The translations under genes and the position numbers were made by a program. Shown here in pieces: positions 11,120 to 22,230 of a stretch of 64,000 bases of DNA. The first letter of the stretch is position 1, and each line of letters opens with the position of its first letter. Below the pieces are notes generated by a model. That model searched no databases. It was not told where the DNA came from and worked only from the letters and a program-made list of their open reading frames with translations. The stretch comes from Catonia carolina (Eukaryota > Arthropoda > Insecta > Hemiptera > Achilidae): assembly GCA_035578175.1 (NCBI GenBank), contig JAQMRL010000014.1, positions 19,041,895 through 19,105,894 of the forward strand, in the 5' to 3' direction.

Positions 11120-11456
11120 AACGTTTCCAAACGTTCACATCGAGCTAGTTTACAAGCACTAGTCAACCACGTGACATTTTCTATCCTACTAGGGCTAGTA
11201 AGCAACGTTCACACCGAGCTAGTTAACTAGCGCTAGTCAATCACGTGACCTTTTCTATCCTACTAGTGCTAGTAAGCAACGTTATACTGAGCTAGTTTAC
11301 TAGCACTTGTCAACCACGTGACCTTTTCTACCCTACTAGCGATAGTAAGCAACGTTCAAACCAAGTAAATTTACTAGCGCTAGTCAACCACGTGACCTTT
11401 CCTACCCTAATAGCGCTAGTAAGCAACGTTCACATCGAGCTAGTTTACTAGCATTT
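11120..11456. repeat. Minisatellite, 74-bp unit, about 4.5 copies
   Basis: CAACCACGTG or its variant recurs at 11164, 11238, 11311 and 11385, giving steps of 73-74 bases. Each unit holds an E-box-like CACGTGAC and one or two palindromes of the CTAGCGCTAG type. Units differ by scattered substitutions. Two family-A-free flanks suggest an independent tandem array. Confidence 0.85.
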
Positions 11457-11460
11457 TTAT

Positions 11461-11957
11461 TTTCTCTAGCCTAGCCTATATGAATAAGTAGGAAGGAAAG
11501 TATTGTTTTCATATCGATTTTTCGAAATCGTGTTTTCACGAAATACACGTTTTCAGACCCCCTGACCACCGGGTTCGATTCCCGGTCAGGTCTGGCATTT
11601 TTTCATCACTCATTTTCATGTATCATCATCCTCCACCATCTGTATTAGCAGAAATTCCGAATCAGTCAGACGTTAAACCAAAAAAAGACTCCCTGAACCA
11701 AAAAACTTGTATTTAACAATAAGTGTGTGTGTGTGTGTGTGTGTGCGCACGCGCACGCGCGCGCGCGTGTGAAGTTATTTATTTTCAGTATTTTAAATTC
11801 TACAGTGGTTGATTTTCGTTTTGTGTCATTCACTCATAATTAAAATTAGGTAATGTTCTTCATTTGACATTGTTCTCTCATGATTAAACATTGGTTACAT
11901 TGTTCATTATCTCCATTGTCAAGAGAAAGTCATATAAGTGTTTCACACGAGATTTTT
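11461..11957 (-). repeat. Rep-A copy, internally deleted, with SINE-2
   Basis: Starts with the hairpin CCTATATGAATAAGTAGG and passes SINE-2 (11566-11686) and a TG/CG microsatellite (about 11722-11770). It then jumps to the terminal 150 bases ending GTGTTTCACACGAG. The central body is missing. Confidence 0.8.
11566..11686 (+). mobile_element. SINE-2 copy, 5'-truncated
   Basis: Starts just before the B box GGTTCGATTCCC and ends GACGTTAAACCAAAAAAA. Direct repeats GACCCCCTGA (11556-11565) and GACTCCCTGA (11687-11696) flank it and rejoin the host Rep-A sequence. Loss of the head with an intact tail is the usual product of target-primed reverse transcription. Confidence 0.85.
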
Positions 11958-12662
11958 TTTATTTTAAAGACCGTAGTTTATAAGAAAAATATTATAGTTT
12001 TCTTATAAATGTTAGAAAAAACGAACTGATAACTTAATTATATCGTATAACACTGATAAACGCATTTGTACATTTTTATGCTTCGCCTGCCTCAAGTAGG
12101 CCTACATACGCAGACACACACGCACATACATACACATAGGCCGATGCATTTTCTAAGTAACAGGGCAGTTGTCCGTATGTTGCCTACAATAAAACACTAT
12201 ACAGAACGAGCAAAGTAATTACGATTCACGGTTGGGCCGAGACCTACCGATATTTATGAAAATTCTGAATTTTAAGATAAAATTAGTTTAAATTAAACTA
12301 TTTTTATTCTATTAAATAACTGTGGAACTGTTATACTGGAAAGTTTCAGGGTAAAATAACAGTGATTTGTGTCATAGTGTTCGGAATAAAAATTAGTAAC
12401 CGAACAGTAGTTGATTGTTGGGGGAAGCGATGGCATGTGGAATGGACAACCTGATGACCGAATAATTATTTAGATAAGTAATAATTTTAATTTGATTTCT
12501 TGTTGACACCTATACTCGATTCACCGTAAGAAAGTTCTCTCAAGTAAACAAATAATGACGTCACTGAGCATACGCATTATTTAAATATGTGTACACGCTG
12601 AGTAAAAAGTAACAACAAAATACTTAAGTATTTAAGTATAAAATACTTTTAAAAGTATTTTA
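11958..12662. other. Unassigned sequence
   Basis: No gene or repeat family recognised. It includes a short CA-rich run near 12110-12140. The last 12 bases (12651-12662) are the left target duplication of the LINE that follows. Confidence 0.4.
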
Positions 12663-13372
12663 CGAATGGTGTAAAACATGGAAAATGAAACTTAATACGG
12701 CAAAATCCCTTCACGTAACTTTCACACTCCGTCATGGTGATTGCCCACCCATATACATAGACAATGAACCTCTAACAAAAACAAATACGGTCAAGTATCT
12801 CGGTCTGACTTTTGATAAACGACTAACTTGGAGCACACATATTAAACGGAAACGTTTATTACTGAATTCCCGACTTAAACTTCTATATTACAAATTAAAA
12901 ATTACGCTTATATGTTCTCTTTTGAAACCTATATGGACCTAGGGTCCCAAATTTACTGTTCAACCAAACCCTCTAACTTGCAACGAATTCAAGCATTCCA
13001 GTCAAAAACATTACGCCTTATAGCAAAAGCACCTCTTTACGTTAGCAACAAAACCTTACATACAGATTTGAAAACACCACTTGTACAAAATTCCATTGAA
13101 TACCTATACAAACGCTTTCACAAGTCACACGAACACGAGAACCCACTGGTGCGGTCACTTTCCACCTTCCATTTACCTGATAATCCCCCTAGACGCCTTA
13201 AAACACGCTGGAGTAGAGACCTGCTAATTTTATACACAAATTTCATTCTTGGGGAGGCACAAATGGGGGCCTTACCCCTCCATGCCTATCATATCATTTA
13301 CATTATTATCATAATCATCACATTTGCTTGTTATAAAATTTTACAGTTGTAAATAAAGAATTAAAGAGAAAA
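12663..13372 (+). pseudogene. Jockey-like LINE, 3' end, frameshifted
   Basis: The frame starts EWCKTWKMKLNTAKSLHVTF. It continues through NTVKYLGLTFDKRLTWSTHI, typical of the jockey group just after the catalytic region, to LLKPIWT. There a single-base loss near 12941 shifts the frame. Translation resumes as LGSQIYCSTKPSNLQRIQAF and ends at 13350-13352. A short A-rich tail (AATAAAGAATTAAAGAG plus A-run) follows. The 12-bp repeat AAAAGTATTTTA occurs at 12651-12662 and 13373-13384, so boundaries are firm. The catalytic domain is missing by 5' truncation, and a stretch of the connection region near 12880 also looks deleted. Confidence 0.88.
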
Positions 13373-13384
13373 AAAAGTATTTTA

Positions 13385-14088
13385 ATAAATTAAACTGTTA
13401 GGCCTACATCATATATCATGACCGATGTTTTAAGTATTGATCAATAAATGTATAAAAACGTTAGGCTTATACTTTATTTCCATTCTTTTTCATATATAAA
13501 TGTGGTTACAAATTATACGTATTACCTCTTGATCTGTATGACGAAACAAGAGAACTTTAAAAGTAAATATTTTTATTTTAATGATTAGTCATCTAATATT
13601 AGTTTAGTCACTCGTTATTTCACAATTGAATTTGATGATGACTTATCCAAACCCATAAATGTCTCTCCACATTTTTGACAAAGAACATGTCGTTGTTATA
13701 TTATACTACCAGTTCACTTTTGACATCGTATTGTCTCGCATCGTTCTTATGTGCATTATAATTTATTTTCAATTAGGAATTTAGTGTTGTAGTATTTTTT
13801 GTTGGTTTTTTCATTTCTATTTATAGTCTAATTCTGTGTATGGTTAAAGCACGTATCAGAGTTATCATAATGATGTATTCGTTAAAAGTGTTTCATTTTT
13901 TGTGAGTCACCGCTTTATCAACTGATTCGGTAACTGCTGTTACTTAACTCGCAATATCTTTCTTACGATGAACCGAATACAATAGTTTTATTTTTATCTA
14001 GATTATTGATAACTCATGCTATTTATTAACTTGATTTTTATTTAGAACTAGCTGTAACCTGCGCGCGCTGCTACAATTACGAAAATTT
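13385..14088. other. AT-rich stretch, no gene recognised
   Basis: No significant frame and no repeat family. A GC-rich patch, CCTGCGCGCGCTGCTAC, at about 14057 precedes a Rep-A end, as also seen near 2793. Confidence 0.4.
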
Positions 14089-14150
14089 GGTGTGAAACAC
14101 TCACACAACTTTCTCGTATCAATGTAAATAATGAAAAATTAACCTAACAT
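14089..14150 (+). repeat. Rep-A 5' end fragment
   Basis: Begins TTTGGTGTGAAACACTCAC and ends after CCTAACATTAT. A second, complete start follows at 14175, so two 5' ends lie in tandem. Confidence 0.75.
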
Positions 14151-14955
14151 TATCACACAACGTAAAATAAAAAAATCTGGTGTGAAACACTAACACAACT
14201 TTCTCTTGCCAAAGCAAATAATTAACAATAGCCTGTAACATAATATTAGTAATAAAACATTAGAAATAAACAATAAAATAACCTCAAAAAACATAACCTA
14301 ATTTTAAACATGAATGAAAGGCGAAAATTGAAAATCAACCTCCGTTTGGCTTAAAAATACGGAAAATCACTCTTTCACGCTAAACTCAGCTCTGTAGAGA
14401 AAAATGCTATAAACAAAAGTTGTAGATCTTTTAATTTCCTATAAATTTGATTATACACTTAGTCGTAAAATGCAAACTAAGGCTGAAATCTTAAAAATAT
14501 CGACTTTTTACACGTTTTCGTGTCAAAAAAAAAACAGAAAATCCCTAATTACCGCTAAACTAAGCGTTATGCAAAAAAATGTTTGAAAAAAGTTGTAGGA
14601 TATTAAATTTTCTACAACTTTTATTTTAATACGTTTTTGTGCTAAAATGCATATTAAGGCTGCAATCTTAAAAAAACATTTTTTTACGAGAAAACCTCCC
14701 CAAGAATTTCAGCAGACATGGCGCCTACCCCATCTTGTAGAGCATATAAAATTTAGTAAATGAGGCGATTTTTAAAAAAAATTGTAGGATACGTTTTTGA
14801 GAAAATCGCAAAAAAGTGAAAAATGACACGAATAAACTACTACTTCCAGTTGACCGATTTTGATGAAAATGTTCGTGTGGGGCCTCTAAAGGTATCTAAC
14901 TTAAGTTTGAAGTTTCAAGTTCGTACGATGTTCCGTTCTTGAGATATTCTGTTTA

Positions 14956-15051
14956 TACGCGCGCGCGCACACACACACACACACCCACACACGCGCGCGC
15001 GCACACACACACACATACATACATACATACATACATACATACATACATACA
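14956..15051. repeat. Compound microsatellite (CG/CA/CATA)
   Basis: Runs of CG, CA and about ten CATA units at the standard microsatellite position of Rep-A. Confidence 0.95.
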
Positions 15052-15471
15052 GACCAATCGCTAAAAACATATTTTTTGGGTTCACGGGGTCTCAAAACGT
15101 GTAGATCCGGTGAAAACTCGATTTCGATAAAGCTATTGCTTGAGTCCCAGCTTCGTGTAGTTGGAAGGAATGCAGTGCGGTGGGAGTAGTGTGAGAATGA
15201 ATGAGTTATTTATGTTTCACAGCTGATGCATTTATAGTGGTAGCGTGTACTAACTAGACTAAAAACTTATTCTTATCATCCGGTGCATTAATTTAACAAA
15301 TAGGTCTGGGTTATTAACTTGGTCGGATTCATAATATTTAACTTATCAATTTATATCAAAATATGTAAATAAATAAATGTAATAAATACAAACAGGTTTT
15401 TATGTTAAATACGAAAAGTTTGAAAACGAATGTTTTGTGTCAGAGTAATACAATAATCGTTCTCCCAGCTT

Positions 15472-15862
15472 GTTGTTGTTTAGGTCATCAGCCGAAAGGC
15501 TGGTTTGAACCTGTAGAGGTTTTACTAAGTAAAACGAGGAGTGAGGTGGTTTACAATTGCCTTCCTCACCGAGTGGAAAATTACGCTTATCAGCATGCCG
15601 GGCCCTCTGAAAAGCACATATTTTCCACTCTGCAAATGACACCTTCACTTCATTCATCACAGGGCTGGCTGTATAATGAAATTCATTACTTTCAGAGGAG
15701 ATAACTCTGATTAGTGTCTTTTACACCTCTACCTCTTCTGTTCTTAAATGATTCAGTCATTTAATTGGCTGACCATGTGTTAAGAAACAGAACTATTTAT
15801 TTTAGCCCTGCAACGAACAGATTAAGTGTAAAAAATTTGACACTCCACCTGTCTGTTATGGG
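15472..15862 (+). mobile_element. Rep-C insertion, full length
   Basis: About 391 bp from GTTGTTGTTTAGGTCATCAG to CTGTTATGGG. CAGCTT occurs on both sides (15466-15471 and 15863-15868). After the element the phrase CAGCTTACATC is repeated several times up to 15910. Confidence 0.85.
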
Positions 15863-16024
15863 CAGCTTACATCACTTACATCAGCTTACATCTCCCAGCT
15901 TACATCACTAATTCATTTTACCTCACCCGTACCCTTCACCCCGCAACTAACCGGAGCTTGGAACCGCACAATACATGAAACAATATTTTCCTTCCTATTT
16001 ATTTATATCGGCAAAAGAAAGTAA

Positions 16025-16635
16025 TAATTATTTATTTATAGTGAAATCGTGAAACATTGCTGCCATTTTGACACAAGATATATTGAGATGAACAGAATTT
16101 AGAAGGTTGTGGAACTTTGTTTTCTATGCGTTAAAGTATTAGAAAGAGCTACTCGAATGTAGGTCTCTCGGGAGGCAGTCGGTGATAGCGGTTTGGAGTA
16201 CACTTCGGTCACGGTGGGTGTGAAGGTGACTCTTCAAACAACTACAAAAGATACAAACAAACAGTATATGAAGAAACCGAGAGAACAGATTCCATGATTG
16301 TGTGCGTGTGTTTTGAGAATGTGTTCCACGGTTTAAAGGGTTAAAACTTTGGGGGAACTGGAAGAAGAATGGAACAGGGGAAAAGACCAAACTATAAAAT
16401 TGTTTGGTATGGGAAAGTTCATTCGATGTAATCACCTTTACGCCGTATTGCTCGTGACAAACTGAAACACAGACAAACAATTCTAGATCTCTTAAGATAC
16501 TCTTCACACATTTAAACTCATTTCACCCACCCGCACAGCCGTTGTTAAAGTTAACAAACATTAGCACCAGGTTATCTCACATTCAGACCTCGTTTTTAGT
16601 TACCACAACTCCGATTTCATTCACAACCAACCTAA
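16025..16635. other. Unassigned sequence
   Basis: No repeat family seen. A 122-codon minus-strand frame (16139-16507) is rich in Ser, Phe and Cys, matches no family I know, and has no signal or splice context, so I do not call it a gene. Confidence 0.4.
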
Positions 16636-16926
16636 AGGTGCGGTTTCGTTTGTGCGATCGTCGCATGCGATTACTGCATGCAGCTGCTGCATGCGTCACT
16701 GCCTTTACTCATCAAATGGATTTCTTAAGAAGTGGTTCCATTTATGCGTCTGACGCAAGAGATCGCATGCGTCGGCTGCATCGACTGCTTTGGCAACCTG
16801 CAGCAGTCGCATAAATAAATTTTTCCAAAGACGATGACGCAAAACTCATTGAGTTTTGCGTCATTGAGCTGCAGAAAAACTACAACTATTTGATCCTTCA
16901 AACTTGCTTTCATCGTCTAATAGATA

Positions 16927-17680
16927 CAGTAAACTCCCGCTAATCTGAAATAATTTGCGTCAGCCGATTTTGGATAAGCCGGGTGTTTTTAAATAAAAAG
17001 ATGGTTTTTTTATTGTAAAAACAAATATTACTGTGTTCTAAAACTTTTATTCGTACGATTTAATTGTCAAATATTTTCCGTACATTTTAATTCTTTTTTT
17101 GAAAAGTCAGAATTTTTTTTTTTGGTTTTTATTTTCCATTCGGTTTCTTACCGAAATGTCCCACCAACGTTTAATTAAAAGTACATCAGTGGGCGTCGCT
17201 TCGATGGTTTTGAACACGCGTTTACGTTTACACGACATTGTTAAATATCATTTCACTTCCACTTCCAGTACGTAACACTAATTAGCCACAAAACGAAATG
17301 AAAACTACATTAAGGCCAAGACACTACGGTACCCATTCAACCACAATAAATTACTAATTGACTGTTTGCAGCAAAGGTGATGCAGCCAAAATAAACATAA
17401 GGCCTAGTAGTAGGCTACCGCTCCAAGGAAAATACTCATGCTATCGGTAAATATTCTGTCTGCAGTGCTGAATGTCATGTAGGCCTACTTTACGTGCTCT
17501 AATTTACAGTTCAATTCGCTTAAACAGTATTTTGATACAGAAATACAAAGTATTCATTATTTATTGTTTTTATTACAGTTATTTGTAAATAAAAATTACA
17601 TTTAAAATACTGAATATTTTTTGGCGTTTCGGATAACCCGGGTTTCGGTTAACCCGGACGTGCAGTTGGACCGCACGTTC
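16927..17680 (-). mobile_element. Pogo/Tigger-like relic nested in Harbinger-like element
   Basis: Begins TA then CAGTAAACTCCCGCTAATCT, the style of pogo-family ends. The right end, near 17630-17680, has TTCGGATAACCCGGGTTTCG and GGTTAACCCGG, also pogo-like, but the exact terminus is unclear. The interior contains a short transposase start on the minus strand. Confidence 0.6.
17130..17238 (-). pseudogene. Pogo/Tigger transposase N-terminal relic
   Basis: From ATG at 17236-17238 the minus strand reads MSCKRKRVFKTIEATPTDVL. This resembles the basic N-terminus and first helix of the CENP-B-type DNA-binding domain in Tigger/pogo transposases. After about 20 residues it diverges (LIKRWWDISVRNRM) and stops. 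It is a deletion derivative with no catalytic domain. Confidence 0.5.
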
Positions 17681-17951
17681 CACTGCACAAACGAAACTAC
17701 CCGACCTTTGCGTCAGTCGCATGCGACGATCGCACAAACGAACCGCACCTTAAGATTAACAGAATCATCATGTAAGCATTCTTTACATCTCAGAATTTCC
17801 CTAATCTTGGTTTGAATTAGTTCAACCGCACTATTTATTTATGACACTGTATTTTAATATAATAACACCTGTTCCAAATTTTTACAATACAGAGTGACAC
17901 ATTTGTCACTTTCCCTAAGAAAATTGAAATTGTCAATGTAAACGAAATGAA

Positions 17952-18560
17952 CAAATCTGGCGTGAAACACTCACACAACTTTCTCTTGCCAATGAAAATA
18001 ATTAACAATATAACCAAACATTAGAAATAAACAAAAAAACTAACCTCAAAAACATTATCTTATTTTAATCATGAGTGAAAAACGTAAAGTGAAAATCAAC
18101 CTCAGTTTAGCTTAAAAATACGAAAAATCGCTCTTTCACGCTAAACTAGGCTCTGTAGAGAAAAATGCTCAAAATAAAAGTTGTAGATTGTTTAATTTCC
18201 TATGAATTTGATTATATGCCTTTTTGTCGTAAAATGCATACTAAGGCTGCAATCTTAAAAAAATCGACGTTTTACACGTTTTCGTGAGAAAAAAAACAGA
18301 AAAGCGCTAATTACAGCTAAACTAAGCGTTATACAAAAAAATGTTTGATATAAAAGTTGTAAAATTTTAAATTCTCTACAACTTTTACTAGATACATTTT
18401 TGCGCTAAAATGCATATTAAAGTCGCAATCTTAAAAAAACCATTTTTGTACGAGAAAACAGCCTCCCCAAGAATTTCAGCAGACATGGCGCCTACCCTAT
18501 CTTGTAGAGCATAAAAAATTTAGTAAATGAAGCGATTTTTAAAAAATTCGTAGAGCCGTT
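17952..18560 (+). repeat. Rep-A copy, cut short by a mariner fragment
   Basis: Starts TCTGGCGTGAAACACTCACA. It follows the family to AATTCGTAGAGCCGTT, where mariner sequence begins at 18561. Confidence 0.85.
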
Positions 18561-18805
18561 AAAGGAGCTGCATTAATGGGGACAAGATTTGAGTCTGTGG
18601 AAGCCGTAAAAGAGAAAGCGGCACGTGTCCTGCAGCAGCTGACAGAAGATGACTTCCAGCATTGTTTCCAACAACGGAAAATTAGCATGGAGAGTTGTAG
18701 GGATAGAGAAGGAGTGTATATTGAAGGTGAAAATAAGTGATTATGTATAAAATTGAATTAAAATTTTTTACAAAGTCAGTCTCGTTATTTAATAGCCACA
18801 CTTCG
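18561..18805 (+). pseudogene. Mariner transposase C-terminal fragment
   Basis: The plus strand reads GTRFESVEAVKEKAARVLQQ, then LTEDDFQHCF, then RDREGVYIEGENK and a stop. This is the C-terminus of a mariner transposase closely related to the copy at 34964-36311. The coding end runs into the same terminal sequence CTCGTTATTTAATAGCCACA. The DD34D catalytic region is absent. The left end is truncated against Rep-A, and the expected TA at the right end is not intact. Confidence 0.85.
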
Positions 18806-18837
18806 CATGTATTTTTTCCATCAATGGTGGTTCAGAT

Positions 18838-18890
18838 AATTGACTGTTCGGATGACTGACGTTCGGATAATCGATGCTCCCGTGTATCTA
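18838..18890. mobile_element. Pogo-like terminus fragment
   Basis: TTCGGATAATCGATGCTCCC then GTGTA reads, in reverse complement, like the pogo-type end at 28416 (CAGTGGAGTCCCGGTTATCC). Only about 50 bases remain. Confidence 0.5.
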
Positions 18891-19547
18891 GAAACTGGAA
18901 AAACCAGGAATAAATGGTTCAGTTTATAAATAATGTAAATCGTAGCACTGCTTCAAGATTAGAAAATGATGTTTCTCTTGCCATTTATTTAGATATTCGC
19001 TCCATAACGAATCCATTGATACGGTATTTAATTATATATTTCTATTGTATGTGTGTGTGTGTGTTAGTGTGTGTATGGAGGAAAATTGTTTTCATTGAAT
19101 TGAAATCATTATTATTATTAGTGAAAGCAACTCCGGAATACTGACGGAAAAGCCCTGTAACCTACGTTCAGAGACTTACCTACTTGAAACGTATGTATCC
19201 TGTTTTAATCGTTTTTCCCCTCTTCTCTACCAATCGCATCGCGCGTTACTTACTAAGCTTCTTATCTTGGAAAGCCAAATAGCTGCCGCGTCGAAACTCC
19301 TTTCTCTCTAATTCTATTCCTCCTTACCCCTTTCCACTCCACACCAATTCTCTTCGCAATCTTCATTATTCCTTCCCTTCTAGGAATTGTCCTTCCATTT
19401 TTGTTTATCTTATTTTATAAATTCCACCGTTTTTACTCTGACGCAATGCTATTTATAGCGGAATAAAGTAAGTTTTTGAACGTTCTAAGTTTCACTACAC
19501 ACAGTTGGTCTTACTTTGTTATTACTTCCGAAGTAAAAAAAAAAAAT
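18891..19547. other. Unassigned sequence
   Basis: AT-rich with one TG microsatellite (about 19049-19075) and a pyrimidine-rich part near 19210-19400. No gene recognised. Confidence 0.4.
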
Positions 19548-19621
19548 CTGGTGTAAAACACTCACACGACTTTTTCTTGCCAATGCAAATAATTACAAAT
19601 ATAACCTAACATTATACAGAC

Positions 19622-21095
19622 TGTAACTGCCCCTCTATCTACATCGATAGGTTGGTAGTAGGGGGTTAACAAAAAAACAAAAAAGGAAGCGAAAATCACA
19701 AAAGACTCAGTTTGTTGTTGCATAGGAGTATAATTACCAAAATAAAAAAACAATAGTATAATAATAATTGAATGGTGCGATATCAAAATTAATAAATATT
19801 TTCAGAATGAATGGACCAACATTAATATTAAAAATATAAAAAAAACAAAATTACACATGAATAAGTAATTAACAGTAAATAGCAAATTAGATGAAAAATA
19901 CAAATTTTAAATAGAATTACTTAGTAACGAAAGTTTTAAGAGATCAAAAATTTTTAAATTTTCTTTAATAATTATAGCTTACCATGGCAGCATTTTACAC
20001 AAAATATAAAAAATTTAAATAAACATTAAACTAGATATAAATTTTTAAATGTTCACAAGAATCCATGAAATGCAAGTTATGTAAAATTACTAGAAAAAAA
20101 TAAAAAAATAGAAAACAATTCAAAATGTTTTAAAGACACAAAATCAATTGAGAAACATGTCCATTCATTAAGATTTTTCCAGATCCGTACATGTTTATTT
20201 CTAGAACAATTTCCGGACACGCTTCAACAAGGTTTGACGCAGCAATAAAAGTTATCCCAAAATAAATACCAAAAATATAAAAAACACATACCGGATTGTA
20301 GATAAAACACTTTCCTGAAATTCGCTAGTACTTAGAAAAGTGAAAATAAATCCGCAGGCCCTTCAATCAAAGGTTGTGTGACCGAACGAACGGCATTATT
20401 GCAAGTAAAGCGAATAACATCAACAGGAATGGAGTTTAGTCACTGGCAAACAGATTTCCTGATCCGGGAATCGAATTGGATAGATTTAGCGTCGGAAACC
20501 AAGGCTGTCCAGACGGATGGTTCTACAGTTGAATAATTCTACAGTCCAACAGTCCCACCATCGAATAGTTCAAAACTCGTATAGTCCTAGACTTGAACAG
20601 TTCAAGACTCGAACCCAATATCATATTGGGTGACGTGAATAAATTTACTTATATTCATTTACCAAAAAAAAAAACGATCCGGAAAAGACTATAAAAATTA
20701 CGGAAAACAGATGAAATTAAAAAAAGCAAATAGATAACGTTACAAGAATCATTTTTACAGATGAAAAAAAAACGGAACAGCCACAACTAAAAGTTAACAA
20801 AATTCTTTTTTGCAAAAATAATAAAATATAAAATCGGACACGCCATTTCAATGATTGAAATTACGTCCGTACATCTTAACAACCAGACTAGTTTTGACAA
20901 TCCTACAAGGAAAAAACGATACATTAATTCAATTACAGAATTGAACAAGAATAAGTCCAGAAAAGTACAACGAAAAACTGCCAGATCGCATCAGCTTACG
21001 GTAATTAAAATCGAAGTGAATCAATAGAATAACCAAAATCAGCGCCAGAATATAAAATGTACTAAAAGTGTAACGTACTGTGCCTAGACGTTACA
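19622..21095. mobile_element. LTR-2 solo LTR, 1474 bp
   Basis: Begins TGTAACTGCCCCTCTATCTA and ends GTTACA. A 4-bp duplication AGAC flanks it (19618-19621 and 21096-21099). The first 70 bases are nearly identical to the element at 48343, which has the same ends and its own 4-bp duplication. No gag-pol frame lies inside, so a solo LTR is the best reading. The element is unusually long and A-rich. Orientation of transcription is not clear. Confidence 0.78.
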
Positions 21096-21305
21096 AGACC
21101 TAACATTATACATGCCCATAACAGACAGGTGTAGTGTCAAATTGTTCACACTCAATCTGTTCGTTGCAGGGATAAAATAAATAGTTCTGTTTCTTATTAC
21201 ATGGTCAGCCAATTAAATGACTGAATCATTTAAGAACAAAAGAGGTAGAGGTGTAAAAGACACTAATCAGAGTTGTCTCATCTGAAAGTAATGAATTTCA
21301 TTATA

Positions 21306-22230
21306 CACTTGACCCTCGGTGTTCGTGGACTTCTATGTTCGAGGTTTCGACCTTTCGAGATTTTGTATTTGTACGCAAAAAATTCAATTTTCGAGATTAA
21401 AACTCGGTGTTCGTGATTCGTACTGGGACCTTGAACGAGAACACTGTCCCTCTCAGCCCCACCCTTCCCGTATGCTTCCCCTGTTTAGTGCATTGACCTG
21501 GTGGCTTAGCGCACAATGATGTTATTTCTGAAAGCGATATTCTCGAATTGAACGTAGAACATAATGCTTCCTCAGAAGAATCCAAAGATGAAAAAAAATC
21601 AAAAAACTTGGCTAGGGAAGATTTGAAACAATTATTTACGGCAATAGATACAATAAAAACAATATTAGACAAGAATCCAAAACAAGATAGAGCTTTAGTA
21701 TGGTACAATTCAATAAGATCAGCTTGCCATCCATACAGACTAAAACTTAAAGAACTTCAAACCAAAGCAGAACAAACAACGATTGTGAATTTGTTTAAGC
21801 CGAAGAGAAATGACATCATTACCACTCATCGAGGTATCAAGGTATCACCATCAACATCAAGGACACAATTTGCAGCCCAGAAAGAATAAAATGTACATAA
21901 AGAAACAACTTTTAATGTTTTATAAAATTCACAAATAATAACAAAATATAATAGGGCAATATTTTTCGATTACAAAGAACATTTTACATCAAGTTAGTTA
22001 ATTAATATTTTGTATTTCTTTTTTTTAATAAATTAAATTTTTCTATAACACACGGTTTTTTTATTTAAAATAAGCCAAAACTTCTTGTTTATCTTTAAAA
22101 TTTACGCACTAATCACTCACATGGAACCGATTAGAAATTTTACAATGAAAATAGATCTCGATGTTCATGATTTCGATTTTCAAGATGGTTTTCATGGGCC
22201 CAATTAATCTCGAACATTGAGGGTGCAGTG
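21306..22230 (+). mobile_element. Tigger/pogo-type DNA element, internally deleted
   Basis: Termini CACTTGACCCTCGGTGTTCG (21306-21325) and, on the reverse strand from 22230, CACTGCACCCTCAATGTTCG match at 16 of 20 bases. TA lies on both sides (21304-21305 and 22231-22232). The ends and TA duplication fit the pogo/Tigger branch of Tc1/mariner. At 925 bp it keeps only the 3' part of a transposase gene. Confidence 0.85.
21502..21889 (+). pseudogene. Tigger-type transposase C-terminal remnant
   Basis: An open frame from about 21502 reads SEEKSKDEKK-like acidic and lysine-rich sequence, then LAREDLKQLFTAIDTIKTIL, then VWYNSIRSACHPYRLKLKEL, and stops at 21887-21889. Tigger transposases end in such a helical tail after the DDE domain. 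No catalytic Asp residues are included. The apparent start codon at 21548 is TTG, so the frame is a truncated 3' part and not an independent gene. Function today is unlikely. Confidence 0.6.

Larger units (their letters stand above)
14175..16024 (+). repeat. Rep-A copy with 0.85-kb insertion before its hairpin
   Basis: The body runs from 14175 to 15126 (GAAAACTCGATTTCGA). The hairpin end appears only at 15974-16024 (ATGAAACAATATTTTCCTTC then CAAAAGAAAGT). The 15127-15973 segment therefore looks inserted. It holds about 340 bases of unassigned DNA, a Rep-C copy, and about 110 bases rich in CTTACATCA. No target duplication was found for the whole block. Confidence 0.65.
16636..17750. mobile_element. 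Harbinger-like non-autonomous element
   Basis: Terminal inverted repeats of 34-35 bases start AGGTGCGGTTTCGTTTGTGC on the left (16636-16670). They are matched on the right (17717-17750) with a single-base difference in length. TAA flanks both ends (16633-16635 and 17751-17753). A TAA duplication with inverted ends is the signature of PIF/Harbinger elements. The left arm is full of palindromes, including a perfect 15-bp hairpin at 16834-16864 and several GCATGC-centred repeats. No Harbinger transposase is present. A pogo-like element is nested in the middle. Total span 1115 bp. Confidence 0.78.

Noticed and set aside
16139..16507. 122-codon minus-strand frame
   Set aside because: No recognisable domain, signal peptide, splice context or polyadenylation signal.
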